64,000 nucleotides of DNA from Burkholderiaceae bacterium (lineage in GTDB: Bacteria; Pseudomonadota; Gammaproteobacteria; Burkholderiales; Burkholderiaceae_C): contig CAKKRJ010000004.1 in the NCBI GenBank assembly GCA_919902775.1, forward strand, positions 1-64,000. Reading direction: 5' to 3'. Below are positions 34,246 through 43,492 of this stretch, piece after piece. The notes below the pieces were generated by a model that saw only the letters and a program-made list of their open reading frames with translations, was not told the origin of the DNA and searched no databases. Positions within the stretch are counted from its first letter, which is position 1. Each line of letters starts with the position of its first letter. The position numbers and the translations under genes are program-made.

Positions 34246-37200
34246 TCAGTACAGCCGCAAACTGCTGAACGCGCCCACGGGCTCAAGCCGTGCGCTGGCC
34301 GACTGGACACCGCCGCCCATCCGGGCGGCAAAGAGGCGGCGTTCTGTGCTGGTCTGGCACACCCCCAGGCAGACCCGATCGGATGATTCCAGCCCAAATG
34401 TCAGCGTGACGCGCCGGGACAGGTGGTCTTCCAGGAAGAAGTCTTGCGTTTGGGCGTCATAGCCCAGCAGCAACGCGCCGCTCGGTCCCGTTGCTTTCCA
34501 GATCACGCAGGTCGTGACCTCTTGGGGAATAAACCAGAACGAGGTGTGGAACACCTGCGGCATGTTCACAGTCCAGGCCACCTGGGTGGTGTCCTTGACC
34601 ATCAGCCCCTTGCCATAGCGGCCATCGCCGTAACTCACGCCCGCCGACTGGCTCGTTACTGCATTGCCAATGCCCATCACCGAGCCGCTGAGCCGCCAAC
34701 CGTAGAGTTCACCCGGGTGCAGCACATCCTCTCGCGCCATCTGAAACCGTGCATCCACGTTGGCGATGGCGCCGTCGTAGGTCCACTGCCTTCGAGCGGC
34801 GTCACCGCTCCAGACAAAGTTAGCTTCCTGCCAGGTGGTGCGGTCATCGACCGAAGCGCCCAAGCTGCTGAGCAAAGTGTTCTGCGCCCGGATGGGCGAG
34901 ACCAGATCCAACTCGAACAGGTATTCGGCCACTTGCGCGCCGGTGTTCATGCGCAGCACGTTTTTTCCATTGACCGTGACCACCGAGGCGAAGTGCTTGG
35001 TGCCAGCAAAGCCCCCTGCTTGCTCGTCGCGCTCGAGGATCAGGTTAGCGTTTTGCGGCTGGGCCACCACGGTCGAGACGAAGGTGGGCGTGTCGCTGTA
35101 GATGCCGGGCGAGGCGATCGCCTTGATCCAGAACTTGCGCTCGCCATCAAATCCTGAGGGCAGCGTGTAGCTGGTGGACTTGACCTCGGCCACAAAGAGC
35201 GATGCGTCCCATGCCGCACCTTCTCGCAGCTCGTAGCCCACCACCTCGGGCTCTGGGTTGGGTTGCCAGCGAAACTCCAGCCGGTTGGCCGACTGCACGA
35301 CATCGAACTGGCGCACCGTGGCCGGGGCCAGCAAGGTCAGCACAAAGGTGGTGACATGCGCACTGTAGTGGCCCGAGGTGTCGTAAGCGCGGATGTGGTA
35401 CGGGTACTGCGCTGCAGCATCCTGGTCGTGGACCATCTGGGTTCCCGAGGTCTTGGCGACCAATCTGGCGTCGTCCCAGCCGGAACCCACTCTCACCTCA
35501 TAGCCCGCCAGGTCGGCATCGGGCAGTTCGTCCCAGCTCAGCAGCAGATCGGACATGCGCCGCTGCACGGTAAAGCCGGTCACATCCGAGGGAGGCAGTG
35601 TCTTGCCCAGTACTGTAGCGCTGAGTGTGGCGGGCACACTTTCTTTACGGGTGATGCCGATGGCCCTTAAGCTGAACTCGTACTCACCCTCCTGTGCATC
35701 GCGGATTTCTGCGTAATTGGCGCTCACCAGCGGCAAGCTCACGAAGTTGCCACCGCCCACCCGGTAAGCAAGCCGGTAGGCAATGGCCGCAGGCACCTCA
35801 GTCCAGGACAGTTGGACCAGCACCTGCGCCCGGTCTTTGACCCGGTACAGACTCACTTGCATGCTGAGGGTTGTGGGGGCGGCAGGCATGTCCGACAGCA
35901 CCGTGATGGCGCGCGGCTGCAGCGCCAGGCCCTCTTCGATGGCCATGTACTTGCCTGGGTTGTGGGCCAGGGCCGTGACTTCATGCACACCGGGCTCGCG
36001 CTCGGCCGCTGACACCACCCGAAACAGTTGCGGCTCGATGATGGAGGAAGCCAACACCCAGATGGCATCGGTTTGCGGTGCCATGCTGAAGGGGATGCTG
36101 ACCGTGAGGGTTCGCCGAGCGTGTGCATCACCGCTGGACGCAGCGAAGGTTGCTCCGACCAGGCGCTCTTCTACACTGCCATTGGGCAAGATCACCGAAA
36201 GCCGCCAGGGTAAATCGGCTGGCAAATCCTGATCCAGGGTAACGCTGGTGGTGGTGGCTGCTGCGACGCGCCCCCCAAGGCGCATGCCGCCCCGACTTGG
36301 GTCAGCTACCTGGATGACATCGCCCGGGCGCACCACAGCACCTTCCAAGCCTGTGCGGAAAGTGATGATTTCTGATTCAGACTGCTCGGAGTACAGCAGC
36401 CACTTGCCCACCCGGTTGGCCTGCCCGCGCGAGGTGCAGCCCATGGCCACCACATCGGCTTGCACCACGCCGTAGCGCGCGATGCCCGCCACATCCTCAA
36501 CGTATTCCACCTTCTGCCTGTAAAAATCCTCCGGATCGACCCAGCTGACCAGGGCCACGGTGTGCCGAGCCTTGGCGGACGAGCCCTGGTAGGCGAACTC
36601 GCCATCGATGACGTTGGCAGCAGTGAACTGGTAGACCGGGTCTTGGGGTGCGTCCTGCGTGACGGTGATGGCACCACCCGACCAATAGGCCATCCCCCGA
36701 AAGACCGAAGCCATGTCCTGCACCACCTTGTAGGCCTGCTCGCGGGTTTGCAGGTACAGGTTGCAGGTGAAGCGAGGCTCGTACCCACCCAGGCCATCGG
36801 GCACGAATTCGTCACAGTAACGGGCCACCCGGTACAGCGCCCACTTGTCAACCTGAGACTCAGGGATGAAATGCCCCAAGCCATAGCGGGTGTTGGTGAC
36901 CAGATCGTAAAAACACCAAGCCGGGTTGTCCGTCCAGGCCACCTTGAAGGTGCCGTCCCAGACACCCGTGTATGAACGGGACTCGGGGTCGTAGTTGGAC
37001 GGCACCCGCACACGCAGGAGTTTGAGCTCATAGCTGCGCCGGGGGATGGCGTTGAACTGCGAGGCGTCCACCCGTAGGGCCATCAAGGCGCTGTTGGGGT
37101 AGCGCAACTTGCTCTCGATGACCTCGGTGTACGAGTCCAAAAAGGTCTTGTTTTGCAGGCTGCTTTGGGTCGCGTCCTCGGTCAGCCTGCGAAGGCGGAC

Positions 37201-37791
37201 ATCCCAAGGACCTGCGCCGGACAGTGGCACGTAGTAGCTGCGTTGGTAGCGCGAAGTGGTCTTGCCAGAGACCGTGTCGGTGAGCACCTGCACAAAACCA
37301 GCGCCTGCTGACTGCAAGTCGATCGCATAGCTCACCGATGTGCCGTTCAAATCGCCGTTGGTCGTGTCCTGCAAGGTGAGCGCGGGCATGCTCACTTTAA
37401 GGCGCACAGCGTCCACGTCGGGGTCGGTGATGGCGCGCACCACCGGCTGGGCAAACTTGCATTCCACGCCGACCGAGACTTCGTTCTCTACCGAGGCAAA
37501 GCCAGGGATGTAGCCCTGCTGCTGGGTGCCGGGGCGACTTTCAAGCGTCACCCCAGAAAAGTTGTAGCTGCCATCGGCATTTTGAATCGGCGTGTCGTCC
37601 AAAAAGACCGACTGCAGGCCCTGGACCAGGCCTTCGATTTCTCCTTCGCACACCAAGTCGACCACACGGGCGTAGGCTTTGGAGCGCAGGCTGTCGGCAG
37701 CTTCTTGAGCCACACGGGCGCTGCCACCACCCGACTTGCCCCCACCACCTGCGCCGATGATCAACGGATTTGAAGCTGGCATCAGATTCAT
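34246..37791 (-). CDS. Host-specificity / tail tip protein J
   Basis: 1181 aa lambda J-like central tail-tip protein. A Gly-rich start (GAGGGGKSGGGSARVAQEAADSLRS) is followed by the J hallmark VVDLVCEGEIEGLVQG, the conserved core through residue about 560 (GVVQADVVAMGCTSRGQANRVGKWLLYSE, TFRTGLEGAVVRPGDVIQVADP), and then fibronectin type III-like modules between about 650 and 930 (PSDVTGFTVQRRMSDLLLSWDELPDADLAGYEVRVG). The C-terminal 200 residues would set host range. Located right after I, as in lambda. Confidence 0.92.
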   Translation of the reverse strand: MNLMPASNPLIIGAGGGGKSGGGSARVAQEAADSLRSKAYARVVDLVCEGEIEGLVQGLQSVFLDDTPIQNADGSYNFSGVTLESRPGTQQQGYIPGFASVENEVSVGVECKFAQPVVRAITDPDVDAVRLKVSMPALTLQDTTNGDLNGTSVSYAIDLQSAGAGFVQVLTDTVSGKTTSRYQRSYYVPLSGAGPWDVRLRRLTEDATQSSLQNKTFLDSYTEVIESKLRYPNSALMALRVDASQFNAIPRRSYELKLLRVRVPSNYDPESRSYTGVWDGTFKVAWTDNPAWCFYDLVTNTRYGLGHFIPESQVDKWALYRVARYCDEFVPDGLGGYEPRFTCNLYLQTREQAYKVVQDMASVFRGMAYWSGGAITVTQDAPQDPVYQFTAANVIDGEFAYQGSSAKARHTVALVSWVDPEDFYRQKVEYVEDVAGIARYGVVQADVVAMGCTSRGQANRVGKWLLYSEQSESEIITFRTGLEGAVVRPGDVIQVADPSRGGMRLGGRVAAATTTSVTLDQDLPADLPWRLSVILPNGSVEERLVGATFAASSGDAHARRTLTVSIPFSMAPQTDAIWVLASSIIEPQLFRVVSAAEREPGVHEVTALAHNPGKYMAIEEGLALQPRAITVLSDMPAAPTTLSMQVSLYRVKDRAQVLVQLSWTEVPAAIAYRLAYRVGGGNFVSLPLVSANYAEIRDAQEGEYEFSLRAIGITRKESVPATLSATVLGKTLPPSDVTGFTVQRRMSDLLLSWDELPDADLAGYEVRVGSGWDDARLVAKTSGTQMVHDQDAAAQYPYHIRAYDTSGHYSAHVTTFVLTLLAPATVRQFDVVQSANRLEFRWQPNPEPEVVGYELREGAAWDASLFVAEVKSTSYTLPSGFDGERKFWIKAIASPGIYSDTPTFVSTVVAQPQNANLILERDEQAGGFAGTKHFASVVTVNGKNVLRMNTGAQVAEYLFELDLVSPIRAQNTLLSSLGASVDDRTTWQEANFVWSGDAARRQWTYDGAIANVDARFQMAREDVLHPGELYGWRLSGSVMGIGNAVTSQSAGVSYGDGRYGKGLMVKDTTQVAWTVNMPQVFHTSFWFIPQEVTTCVIWKATGPSGALLLGYDAQTQDFFLEDHLSRRVTLTFGLESSDRVCLGVCQTSTERRLFAARMGGGVQSASARLEPVGAFSSLRLY

Positions 37792-37814
37792 GCAGTGATC
37801 TCATCGACAGGGAT

Positions 37815-38411
37815 TTAAAGGACAGGAATTTCATCGACATCGATGCCCGCACTGATCACGGCCGAACCCACGATCATGCGGCCGTAGCCCACGGGCACGG
37901 GATGGCCTTGAGCAGTGGTGTTCACGGCCCCGTTGAACACATAACTGGGGCGGTTTTCTGGGCGCTCGGACGGATCTGAAGCTTTGGCGGTGGGTGCAAT
38001 CATCTGGGCCACCCCACCCAAAATCATGGATGTTCCCACCGAATACAGGGTGGCTTGCGACAAGAATGAGCCAGCGGCTGCCCAGCCCATCGGGTTCCAC
38101 CAGGACACAGCAATCAAAGCTGCGCCCAGCAGGATCTGACCTAAACTATTGCCACCAGCCCCAGAGACGACAGGCGCGATGGTGATGCGCTGCTGGCCGG
38201 TGGGCTCATGCAAGCGCTCCAGTGCCAGGGCGTCCCGCCCGACCAGTACCCTGTAGCCCACACCCCGCTCGCCAGAGGACACCAACTCGCGCTCAAACTG
38301 CGGGAAGTTGGCGCACAGAGCGCGCACCGCCTCGGCGGCCGAAGCCACTGCCATATGATGGCGCCGCCCAAAGCGCCTGCCCAGTTCACCGAGAAGAAGG
38401 ATTGTGGCCAT
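37815..38411 (-). CDS. Tail assembly protein I
   Basis: 198 aa lambda I-like. The N-terminus is beta-grasp-like (TILLLGELGRRFG ... EAVRALCANFPQFERELV), and a hydrophobic middle (LGQILLGAALIAVSWW ... GTSMILGGVAQMIA) leads to the conserved end FNGAVNTTAQGHPVPVGYGRMIVGSAVISAGID. Acts with J and K in tail-tip assembly. Confidence 0.88.
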   Translation of the reverse strand: MATILLLGELGRRFGRRHHMAVASAAEAVRALCANFPQFERELVSSGERGVGYRVLVGRDALALERLHEPTGQQRITIAPVVSGAGGNSLGQILLGAALIAVSWWNPMGWAAAGSFLSQATLYSVGTSMILGGVAQMIAPTAKASDPSERPENRPSYVFNGAVNTTAQGHPVPVGYGRMIVGSAVISAGIDVDEIPVL

Positions 38412-38455
38412 CGCGAGACTCGTGCTGCAAGCTGTAAGAGAGGTAAAGGAAATGG

Positions 38456-39181
38456 TTAAAGATGCGGATGCAGGTCTGGATGCCGCAGCGCGTGGGTGGT
38501 GACCTTTTGCCAGTAACCGCCGTACACATCGCGACTCGATAGCCTGCCTTGCAAGTGATGCAAGATCAGCCCATCACCCAGATACACCGCCGCATGGTTG
38601 GGCACAGAGGCAGCGACTTGCATCAAGAGCACATCCCCCACTTTCAGACTCGTCCGATCCGTCAGATCCGTAACCCCAAACCCGGCGGATCCAAAGTTGT
38701 CCAGGTACAGGTTCATGCCCCGCTTCCACCACTCGTCAAAGCGCTCAAAATCGGGCAATTCAATGCCACGCTCCTGCGCGTACCAGTCGCGCACCAGGGC
38801 GTAGCAGTCAAGCACCCCATGCGCCCATTGACGGCCCACCAAGGGCGCGACATAGCCCACGGGCTTGATTTGTGCCCACTGACCAGCGGGGAACGACACG
38901 ATGGACCACGGCAGCCCTGTGGCTTCGCAAGCCACACGGTCGGCCTGACTGGGCTCAGGGGGCATGTTCGGGTGGGAATGGAACACCTCTACGATTTCCC
39001 CCTGGCGGTCGGCTGCCACATAGTCTTCGGGGTGGATCACGAACTGGTCAGTGCCCACACCGATGTTGCGGCAAGGGCAATAGACTTCGCGGCCCTTTTG
39101 AATGACCAACAGCCCACAGGCTTCACGGGGAAACTCTTTGGCGGCGTGGGCCAAGGCCAGAGATTGATTGATTTCATTCAT
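38456..39181 (-). CDS. Tail assembly protein K (JAMM + NlpC/P60)
   Basis: 241 aa two-domain protein. The N-terminal Mov34/JAMM-type metalloprotease shows EVFHSHPNMPPEPSQAD (about residues 64-80); the C-terminal NlpC/P60 peptidase shows Cys in LDCYALVRDWY (about 125-135) and His in NHAAVYLGDGLILHH. Lambda K-like proteins take part in tail-tip assembly and may cut peptidoglycan during DNA entry. The start lies within three tandem ATGAATGAAATCA copies (39169-39215). Confidence 0.9.
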   Translation of the reverse strand: MNEINQSLALAHAAKEFPREACGLLVIQKGREVYCPCRNIGVGTDQFVIHPEDYVAADRQGEIVEVFHSHPNMPPEPSQADRVACEATGLPWSIVSFPAGQWAQIKPVGYVAPLVGRQWAHGVLDCYALVRDWYAQERGIELPDFERFDEWWKRGMNLYLDNFGSAGFGVTDLTDRTSLKVGDVLLMQVAASVPNHAAVYLGDGLILHHLQGRLSSRDVYGGYWQKVTTHALRHPDLHPHL

Positions 39182-39215
39182 GCAGTGATTTCATTCATGT
39201 CTTGATTTCATTCAT
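39169..39215 (-). repeat. Three tandem 17-base repeats, each with a start codon, before K
   Basis: ATGAATGAAATCA occurs three times with 17-base spacing on the minus strand. The first two copies open six-codon frames (MNEIKT, MNEITA) whose TGA overlaps the ATG of the next copy; the third opens K (MNEINQS). The L stop overlaps the first copy. Confidence 0.85.
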
Positions 39216-39937
39216 CACCGGAACAAGCCCGCCGCCGGAAAGCCCCCGAAAGGCAATTCGGCATGTGCACCAAAGCGCCGCTGGCAAGAGGCCAGTCGTT
39301 TGCCACAAGCGTCTTGCGCTTTGCTGCTCACCACCTCGTCATTCGCATTGAAATACGCACTGCCCGTGTAGCCGCACTCGGCACCCCGGTAGGACCAAGG
39401 GCAGACGTTTTGCACAATCTGACGGCGCGGCAAGCTGACGCCTTCGAGATCAAAGGACGCGGCCAACTCGAACTCGACCACCTCGCGCGTTTCACGCAAC
39501 TTGCGGTCAACGCAGTAAACGTCGTCGGCGAATTCGGCCAAGGGGTCTGCTGTAGGGTTCGCGCCGCCCGCAAAATTGACCGCATCGAGGTACTTGGCCA
39601 GGGTCCGTTTGCGGGTGATCCTTGCACCCACCAAGTCCTGGTAGCTCAGCACCAGCGCCGTGATCGAGCCCGTGACGTTGGCCACCCGCAGCCGGGGACG
39701 GGGCACCTGACCGCCGCCATTGAACTCAAAGCCCTCAACCTGGATCGGAAACGCTTCATAGGCGTGGCCTTGCCAGACCACGCGTTGCATGAGGGCGTTG
39801 GTGCCCGCGTGAAAGCGCACCGGCCCCTGGCCAAAGAGCGACAGGTCCAGCACAAAGAGCTCGATCACGGCGCTGGGGGCGAGTTTCTGGATTTCTGAGG
39901 TGATCGCTTGGGAAGTCGTGGCTTGTTCGGTCATCAC
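39215..39937 (-). CDS. Minor tail protein L
   Basis: 240 aa lambda L-like. LAPSAVIELFVLDLSLFGQGPVRFH, FPIQVEGFEFNGGGQVPRP and the cysteine-rich QNVCPWSYRGAECGYTGSAYF are characteristic; related L proteins bind an iron-sulfur cluster through conserved cysteines (here C in NVCPWS, AECGYTG, DACGKRLASC). Overlaps M by ATGA (or uses ATG 39934). Confidence 0.9.
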   Translation of the reverse strand: MMTEQATTSQAITSEIQKLAPSAVIELFVLDLSLFGQGPVRFHAGTNALMQRVVWQGHAYEAFPIQVEGFEFNGGGQVPRPRLRVANVTGSITALVLSYQDLVGARITRKRTLAKYLDAVNFAGGANPTADPLAEFADDVYCVDRKLRETREVVEFELAASFDLEGVSLPRRQIVQNVCPWSYRGAECGYTGSAYFNANDEVVSSKAQDACGKRLASCQRRFGAHAELPFGGFPAAGLFR

Positions 39938-40269
39938 AGATCAAACACCTGTTTAAAAGTCGCCCGCACCGTCTCGACGTTGGGCTCATCCACCGAGCGG
40001 CTCCACTCTTCGCAGGTGAACTTGGCAGCGGTGCCTGCCGGGGTGGTCCAGTCAAAAGCCTGCGCGCCCCCGCGAGCGCGTAAGAAATCGTCGATCGCTC
40101 CAGCGTCCTGTGTGGTCCGCCCACGAAACTCCAGCGTCCAGACCTCGGCTTGGATGTGGATGCCAAAGGCCAAGCGCTGCTCATACCCGTCGCCAAATGC
40201 CACCCGCCGCACATTGGGCCGCATGGCCAGACTGGCACCCAGCGATGGAATCCATGTGAACACCGCCAT
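39934..40269 (-). CDS. Minor tail protein M
   Basis: 111 aa lambda M-like. FTWIPSLGASLAMRPNVRRVAFGDGYEQR and VWTLEFRGRTTQDAGAIDDFL followed by AFDWTTPAG match the family throughout its length. Tail-tip component connecting the tape measure to the baseplate. It begins one base after the tape-measure stop. Confidence 0.9.
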   Translation of the reverse strand: MAVFTWIPSLGASLAMRPNVRRVAFGDGYEQRLAFGIHIQAEVWTLEFRGRTTQDAGAIDDFLRARGGAQAFDWTTPAGTAAKFTCEEWSRSVDEPNVETVRATFKQVFDL

Positions 40270-42744
40270 TTACAAAGCCCTCCTGCTGTCGAGCAAGCCA
40301 CCGGCCCGTTTTTGCGCCAGCAGCTCCTGGCGCACCGCATTGGCCACCGCCTGACCTAGGTCACGACCGCCTGCGTTGTCGCCTCGCGCTGCTGCGCCAG
40401 CATCACTGACACTCACAGAAATATTGAACACATGGCCTGCGCCCATGGGGCTAGCAGCGCCACCGCTCATGGTCACGGGAATGGTCCGCCCATCGGGCAG
40501 CGGCACATAGGCCTCTGGCCGCGAGCCTTCGCCAAACACCGCCAGTTGCGGCGAATTGGCAATCCCGCCGCTGGCGTAGCCCCGCAGAGGTAATGGCCCC
40601 TCTGACGTCATGACTCCGCCATCGGCAAAGCCAAAGAAACTGCTCATGGCCTTGGCCAGGGGCAGCGTGATGGCGCGCTGGATCTGGATGCGGATCAGGT
40701 CCGAGATGATGGAGTTGGCCAGCGACCTGAAGTCGAGCTTACCCGTCATCACAAAGGCCACCAGCGCATCGGTCATGCCGTTGAAGGCGCGGATAGTTGC
40801 CGCTTCCATCTGCTTGCCGATTTGCTCAGCTTCTTCGGCCACTGCGCGCATGCCTTTGGCAAATCCGGCTTCGGGATCCGAGAGTTCCTTGGCCCGTTGC
40901 GTCAACAGTTGAGCGCCATCTGCCGCTTGGCGGGCGGCTTCCTCGATTTTGCGAAGGGCTTCGGCGAGTTTTTCATTACCGGGGGCGGCGTCTGCCAGGG
41001 CACGCGCTTGCTCGGCCAGTGTGGCCAGCTGGCTCGCACTTTCCTGACGGGCTTCGCCCAAACGGCGCAGCGACTCCAGCTCGCTGATGGCACCAGTCTC
41101 GCGCAGGGTTTTGATCTGCTCTTCGCTGGCACGCAACTGCGCCTGACCGCGCGAGGCCTGCTCTTGCAGGTCTTTGAGCGATTCGCCCGGCAGCCGGATC
41201 TGGCGCTCCAGGTCCGACTGCTGGGCATCGCGCTCGAGCTTTTGGCGTTTGAGGGCAATCTCCAGGAGCTTGTCCTGGAGCTTCAATTTTTCCTGGCTGG
41301 TTTTAGCGACCGTGTCGAGACCTTTGCGCAAAACAGCTTCTTCATCCGAGGACAAGGCAGAGAGCTTTTGCGTGAAATCTTGCTGCGCAGCCAAGCGAGC
41401 ATCACTGGCCTCCTTGAAACTCAGGTAGCCCTGGTTTTCATAGAGGTCGATGATGCGTTGGCGGTCCTTGAGAATGCCCGACTCTGCATCCACCAGGCTT
41501 TGCAGGCGTTTGAGCTCGCTGTCGATGCCCGCCATGGCCGTGGCTGTGACGGCCGTGGTGGCGGTGCTGTAGTTCAGGCGCTTGCGGGGCGCGGGTGCAG
41601 TTGTTTCAGAGTTGCTCGCATCGCTGCCTTTGCGGATGTCATCAAAGCGTTTGGTGACCGCATTGGCCAAGAGCGGCATGTCCCACAGCTCGACATAGTT
41701 CTGGTTGGCCTGCTCGACAATCGCGTTGCGTTTGTCCAGCGCCGCTTTGAGGCGTGCGCGGTTCTCTTCAGAAAATGGATTGAGCCCCTCGCCCCCCGCT
41801 AAAAACGTCCCCGCCAGCTCAATGTCTGCCCACACCGCCTGGAAACTGCCGATCACCGACTTGATGGTCTGGCCGATGCCGCGCAGGGCGTCGATGACCA
41901 CGGCGATGGCGTACGCCGTGTTCTGCGCCCAGGTGGTGAGCGAGCCTTCGGTGCGCAGGCGCTGGATACCACCCACCGCGTCCTGGGTGCCAAAGAGCAC
42001 CTGCTTGAGCTCCTGCGCGAGCACTGTCATGGACGGGATCGCAGCCGTGACCAGGGTCTGAGCGACAAAGCTCGTCTCGGCCTTCATACGAGCCAGCGCC
42101 TTGGAGGCGTTGTCCGCTTCCTCGATCTGCTGGGCCGTGAGCCGAATGTTGAGGTCCTGGTTTTCTGCAAGGTCCTTGAGGAAGGGCAGCATGGACGCGC
42201 CCGACTTGCCAAAAAGCTCCATGGCCAGGGCCGTCTTGCCCGCGCCGTCTTCAAATTCGGAGAGCTTTAAGGCCACATCGTTCATGACCTCGGCAGGATC
42301 GCGCAGGTTGCCGCTGGCATCCTTGGCCCTCACCCCCAAAAACTGCAACGCCTTGGTGGCACCGGCCGTTTCATCGTCCACACCCGCCAGACCTTTGGAG
42401 AGTTTGGCCAGACTCCCGCCAATGGCGTCCATCGCGGTGCCCGAGATGGTGGCCACGGGCGCAAAGCCCGACAGCGCCGTGGCGCTCGCCCCCGTTTGCT
42501 CGGCCAGACCTTGCAGCGCTGCCGAGGTCTCCAGGGTCTGGGTCACAAAGTCACGCAGTGCTGCTACAGAGGTGGTGCCAATGACGACCGCAAAAGCGGT
42601 TCGGGCAACGCCAGCGACCTGCTGCAGCGAGGCTTTCATGTCCGAGGCGTGCTTGTCCAGCAAACGTGCACTGCGCCCGAGATCGGCCTGAAACTCGGCG
42701 GTGTCGGCTGCAAGTTTGATGACCAAGGAGCCGATATCAGCCAT
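40270..42744 (-). CDS. Tail tape measure protein
   Basis: 824 aa. The N-terminus (MADIGSLVIKLAADTAEFQADLGRS) is the common TMP start; long helical coiled-coil tracts run about 430-660 (QKLERDAQQSDLERQIRLPGES...), with hydrophobic segments near AFAVVIGTTSVAAL and ITLPLAKAMSSFFGFADGG, and a lambda H-like C-terminus ending LLAQKRAGGLLDSRRAL. Sets tail length. It follows the chaperone frameshift pair by 10 bases. Confidence 0.9.
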   Translation of the reverse strand: MADIGSLVIKLAADTAEFQADLGRSARLLDKHASDMKASLQQVAGVARTAFAVVIGTTSVAALRDFVTQTLETSAALQGLAEQTGASATALSGFAPVATISGTAMDAIGGSLAKLSKGLAGVDDETAGATKALQFLGVRAKDASGNLRDPAEVMNDVALKLSEFEDGAGKTALAMELFGKSGASMLPFLKDLAENQDLNIRLTAQQIEEADNASKALARMKAETSFVAQTLVTAAIPSMTVLAQELKQVLFGTQDAVGGIQRLRTEGSLTTWAQNTAYAIAVVIDALRGIGQTIKSVIGSFQAVWADIELAGTFLAGGEGLNPFSEENRARLKAALDKRNAIVEQANQNYVELWDMPLLANAVTKRFDDIRKGSDASNSETTAPAPRKRLNYSTATTAVTATAMAGIDSELKRLQSLVDAESGILKDRQRIIDLYENQGYLSFKEASDARLAAQQDFTQKLSALSSDEEAVLRKGLDTVAKTSQEKLKLQDKLLEIALKRQKLERDAQQSDLERQIRLPGESLKDLQEQASRGQAQLRASEEQIKTLRETGAISELESLRRLGEARQESASQLATLAEQARALADAAPGNEKLAEALRKIEEAARQAADGAQLLTQRAKELSDPEAGFAKGMRAVAEEAEQIGKQMEAATIRAFNGMTDALVAFVMTGKLDFRSLANSIISDLIRIQIQRAITLPLAKAMSSFFGFADGGVMTSEGPLPLRGYASGGIANSPQLAVFGEGSRPEAYVPLPDGRTIPVTMSGGAASPMGAGHVFNISVSVSDAGAAARGDNAGGRDLGQAVANAVRQELLAQKRAGGLLDSRRAL

Positions 42745-42754
42745 GGGGGTTGCC

Positions 42755-43099
42755 TTATCTCTTGACGCGGTGCGCGAACATGGCCTTGAAGCGGGCGATG
42801 TTCAGGCGTGCCGCATCTGTTTCAGATGCCTTGGGTTGATCTGAACGGTGTGGCTTGTGGTGATCTTTGTGGTGTTTGTCCACAAAGGGCATGAAGTCTT
42901 CGGGCGTGAAGGGCTTGCCTTCTTTGCTGCGGTGGGCGTTGGCCAAGGTGGACGCGACGATGGCCGAGCGCAAGTCCGCCCGGAAATCCCCAAAGGGCTC
43001 CAACTGATAAAACGCCATCCACTCGGTGAGCTCGTCAGAGCCCATGCGCGCCAGCAACTCGCGCACTGGCAGACCCAAAGCCAGCGCCAGCCGAAACAC
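42755..43099 (-). CDS. GpT-like part of the tail assembly chaperone (expressed by -1 frameshift)
   Basis: 114 aa from its first ATG, but the frame is open upstream to the slippery site at 43129-43135. After a -1 shift from the preceding gene the translation continues ...KKRLIASPARRFVFRLALALGLPVRELL, giving a G-T fusion. The C-terminal HHKDHHKPHRSDQ stretch is His-rich. In lambda the GT product recruits the tail tube to the tape measure. Independent initiation at 43099 is not needed. Confidence 0.85.
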   Translation of the reverse strand: MFRLALALGLPVRELLARMGSDELTEWMAFYQLEPFGDFRADLRSAIVASTLANAHRSKEGKPFTPEDFMPFVDKHHKDHHKPHRSDQPKASETDAARLNIARFKAMFAHRVKR

Positions 43100-43122
43100 A
43101 AAGCGCCGGGCCGGGCTGGCGA

Positions 43123-43488
43123 TCAGGCGTTTTTTGCGGCTTGTGCCTCATCGGTACCGATGCCGTTCAGGCGCTGGGCCACAGCAAAGACCCGGTCGAG
43201 CGCCCGAGCGCTTTTGCGGCCCAAGGCGTCGATGTCACCATCATGAAACATGCGCTCGCCCGACTCGCTGCACAGGGTGAGCGAGACCAGGCGCGCGCGC
43301 ACGTTGTGCATGCGTTGATCGTTAGACGAGGTGTTTGAATCCCTCGTGATCAGGCTGGCTTCAAAGGCGTCGCGGTCGGTGCCGGTCATGGTGCGCACGT
43401 ACACCTGGCCGCCCCATTCGGGAACGCTCACGATTTCGCGCGGCAGGTCGTCTGCGGCCAGGATGGCTTCTTTGGACAGGAGGTTCAT
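43123..43488 (-). CDS. Tail assembly chaperone, GpG-like
   Basis: 121 aa. LSKEAILAADDLPREIVSVPEWGGQVYVRTM, then TGTDRDAFEASL is the family signature. It ends ...QAAKNA immediately after the slippery heptamer. ATG 43488 has AGGAGG upstream; a start 12 codons earlier would overlap the tube gene. Confidence 0.88.
   Translation of the reverse strand: MNLLSKEAILAADDLPREIVSVPEWGGQVYVRTMTGTDRDAFEASLITRDSNTSSNDQRMHNVRARLVSLTLCSESGERMFHDGDIDALGRKSARALDRVFAVAQRLNGIGTDEAQAAKNA
43129..43135 (-). other. Programmed -1 frameshift site A AAA AAC
   Basis: The minus strand reads GCC GCA AAA AAC GCC TGA; the zero-frame codons AAA AAC form a canonical slippery heptamer ending two codons before the stop. The -1 frame joins the downstream tail-chaperone frame without interruption. 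Confidence 0.88.
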
Positions 43489-43492
43489 GGGT

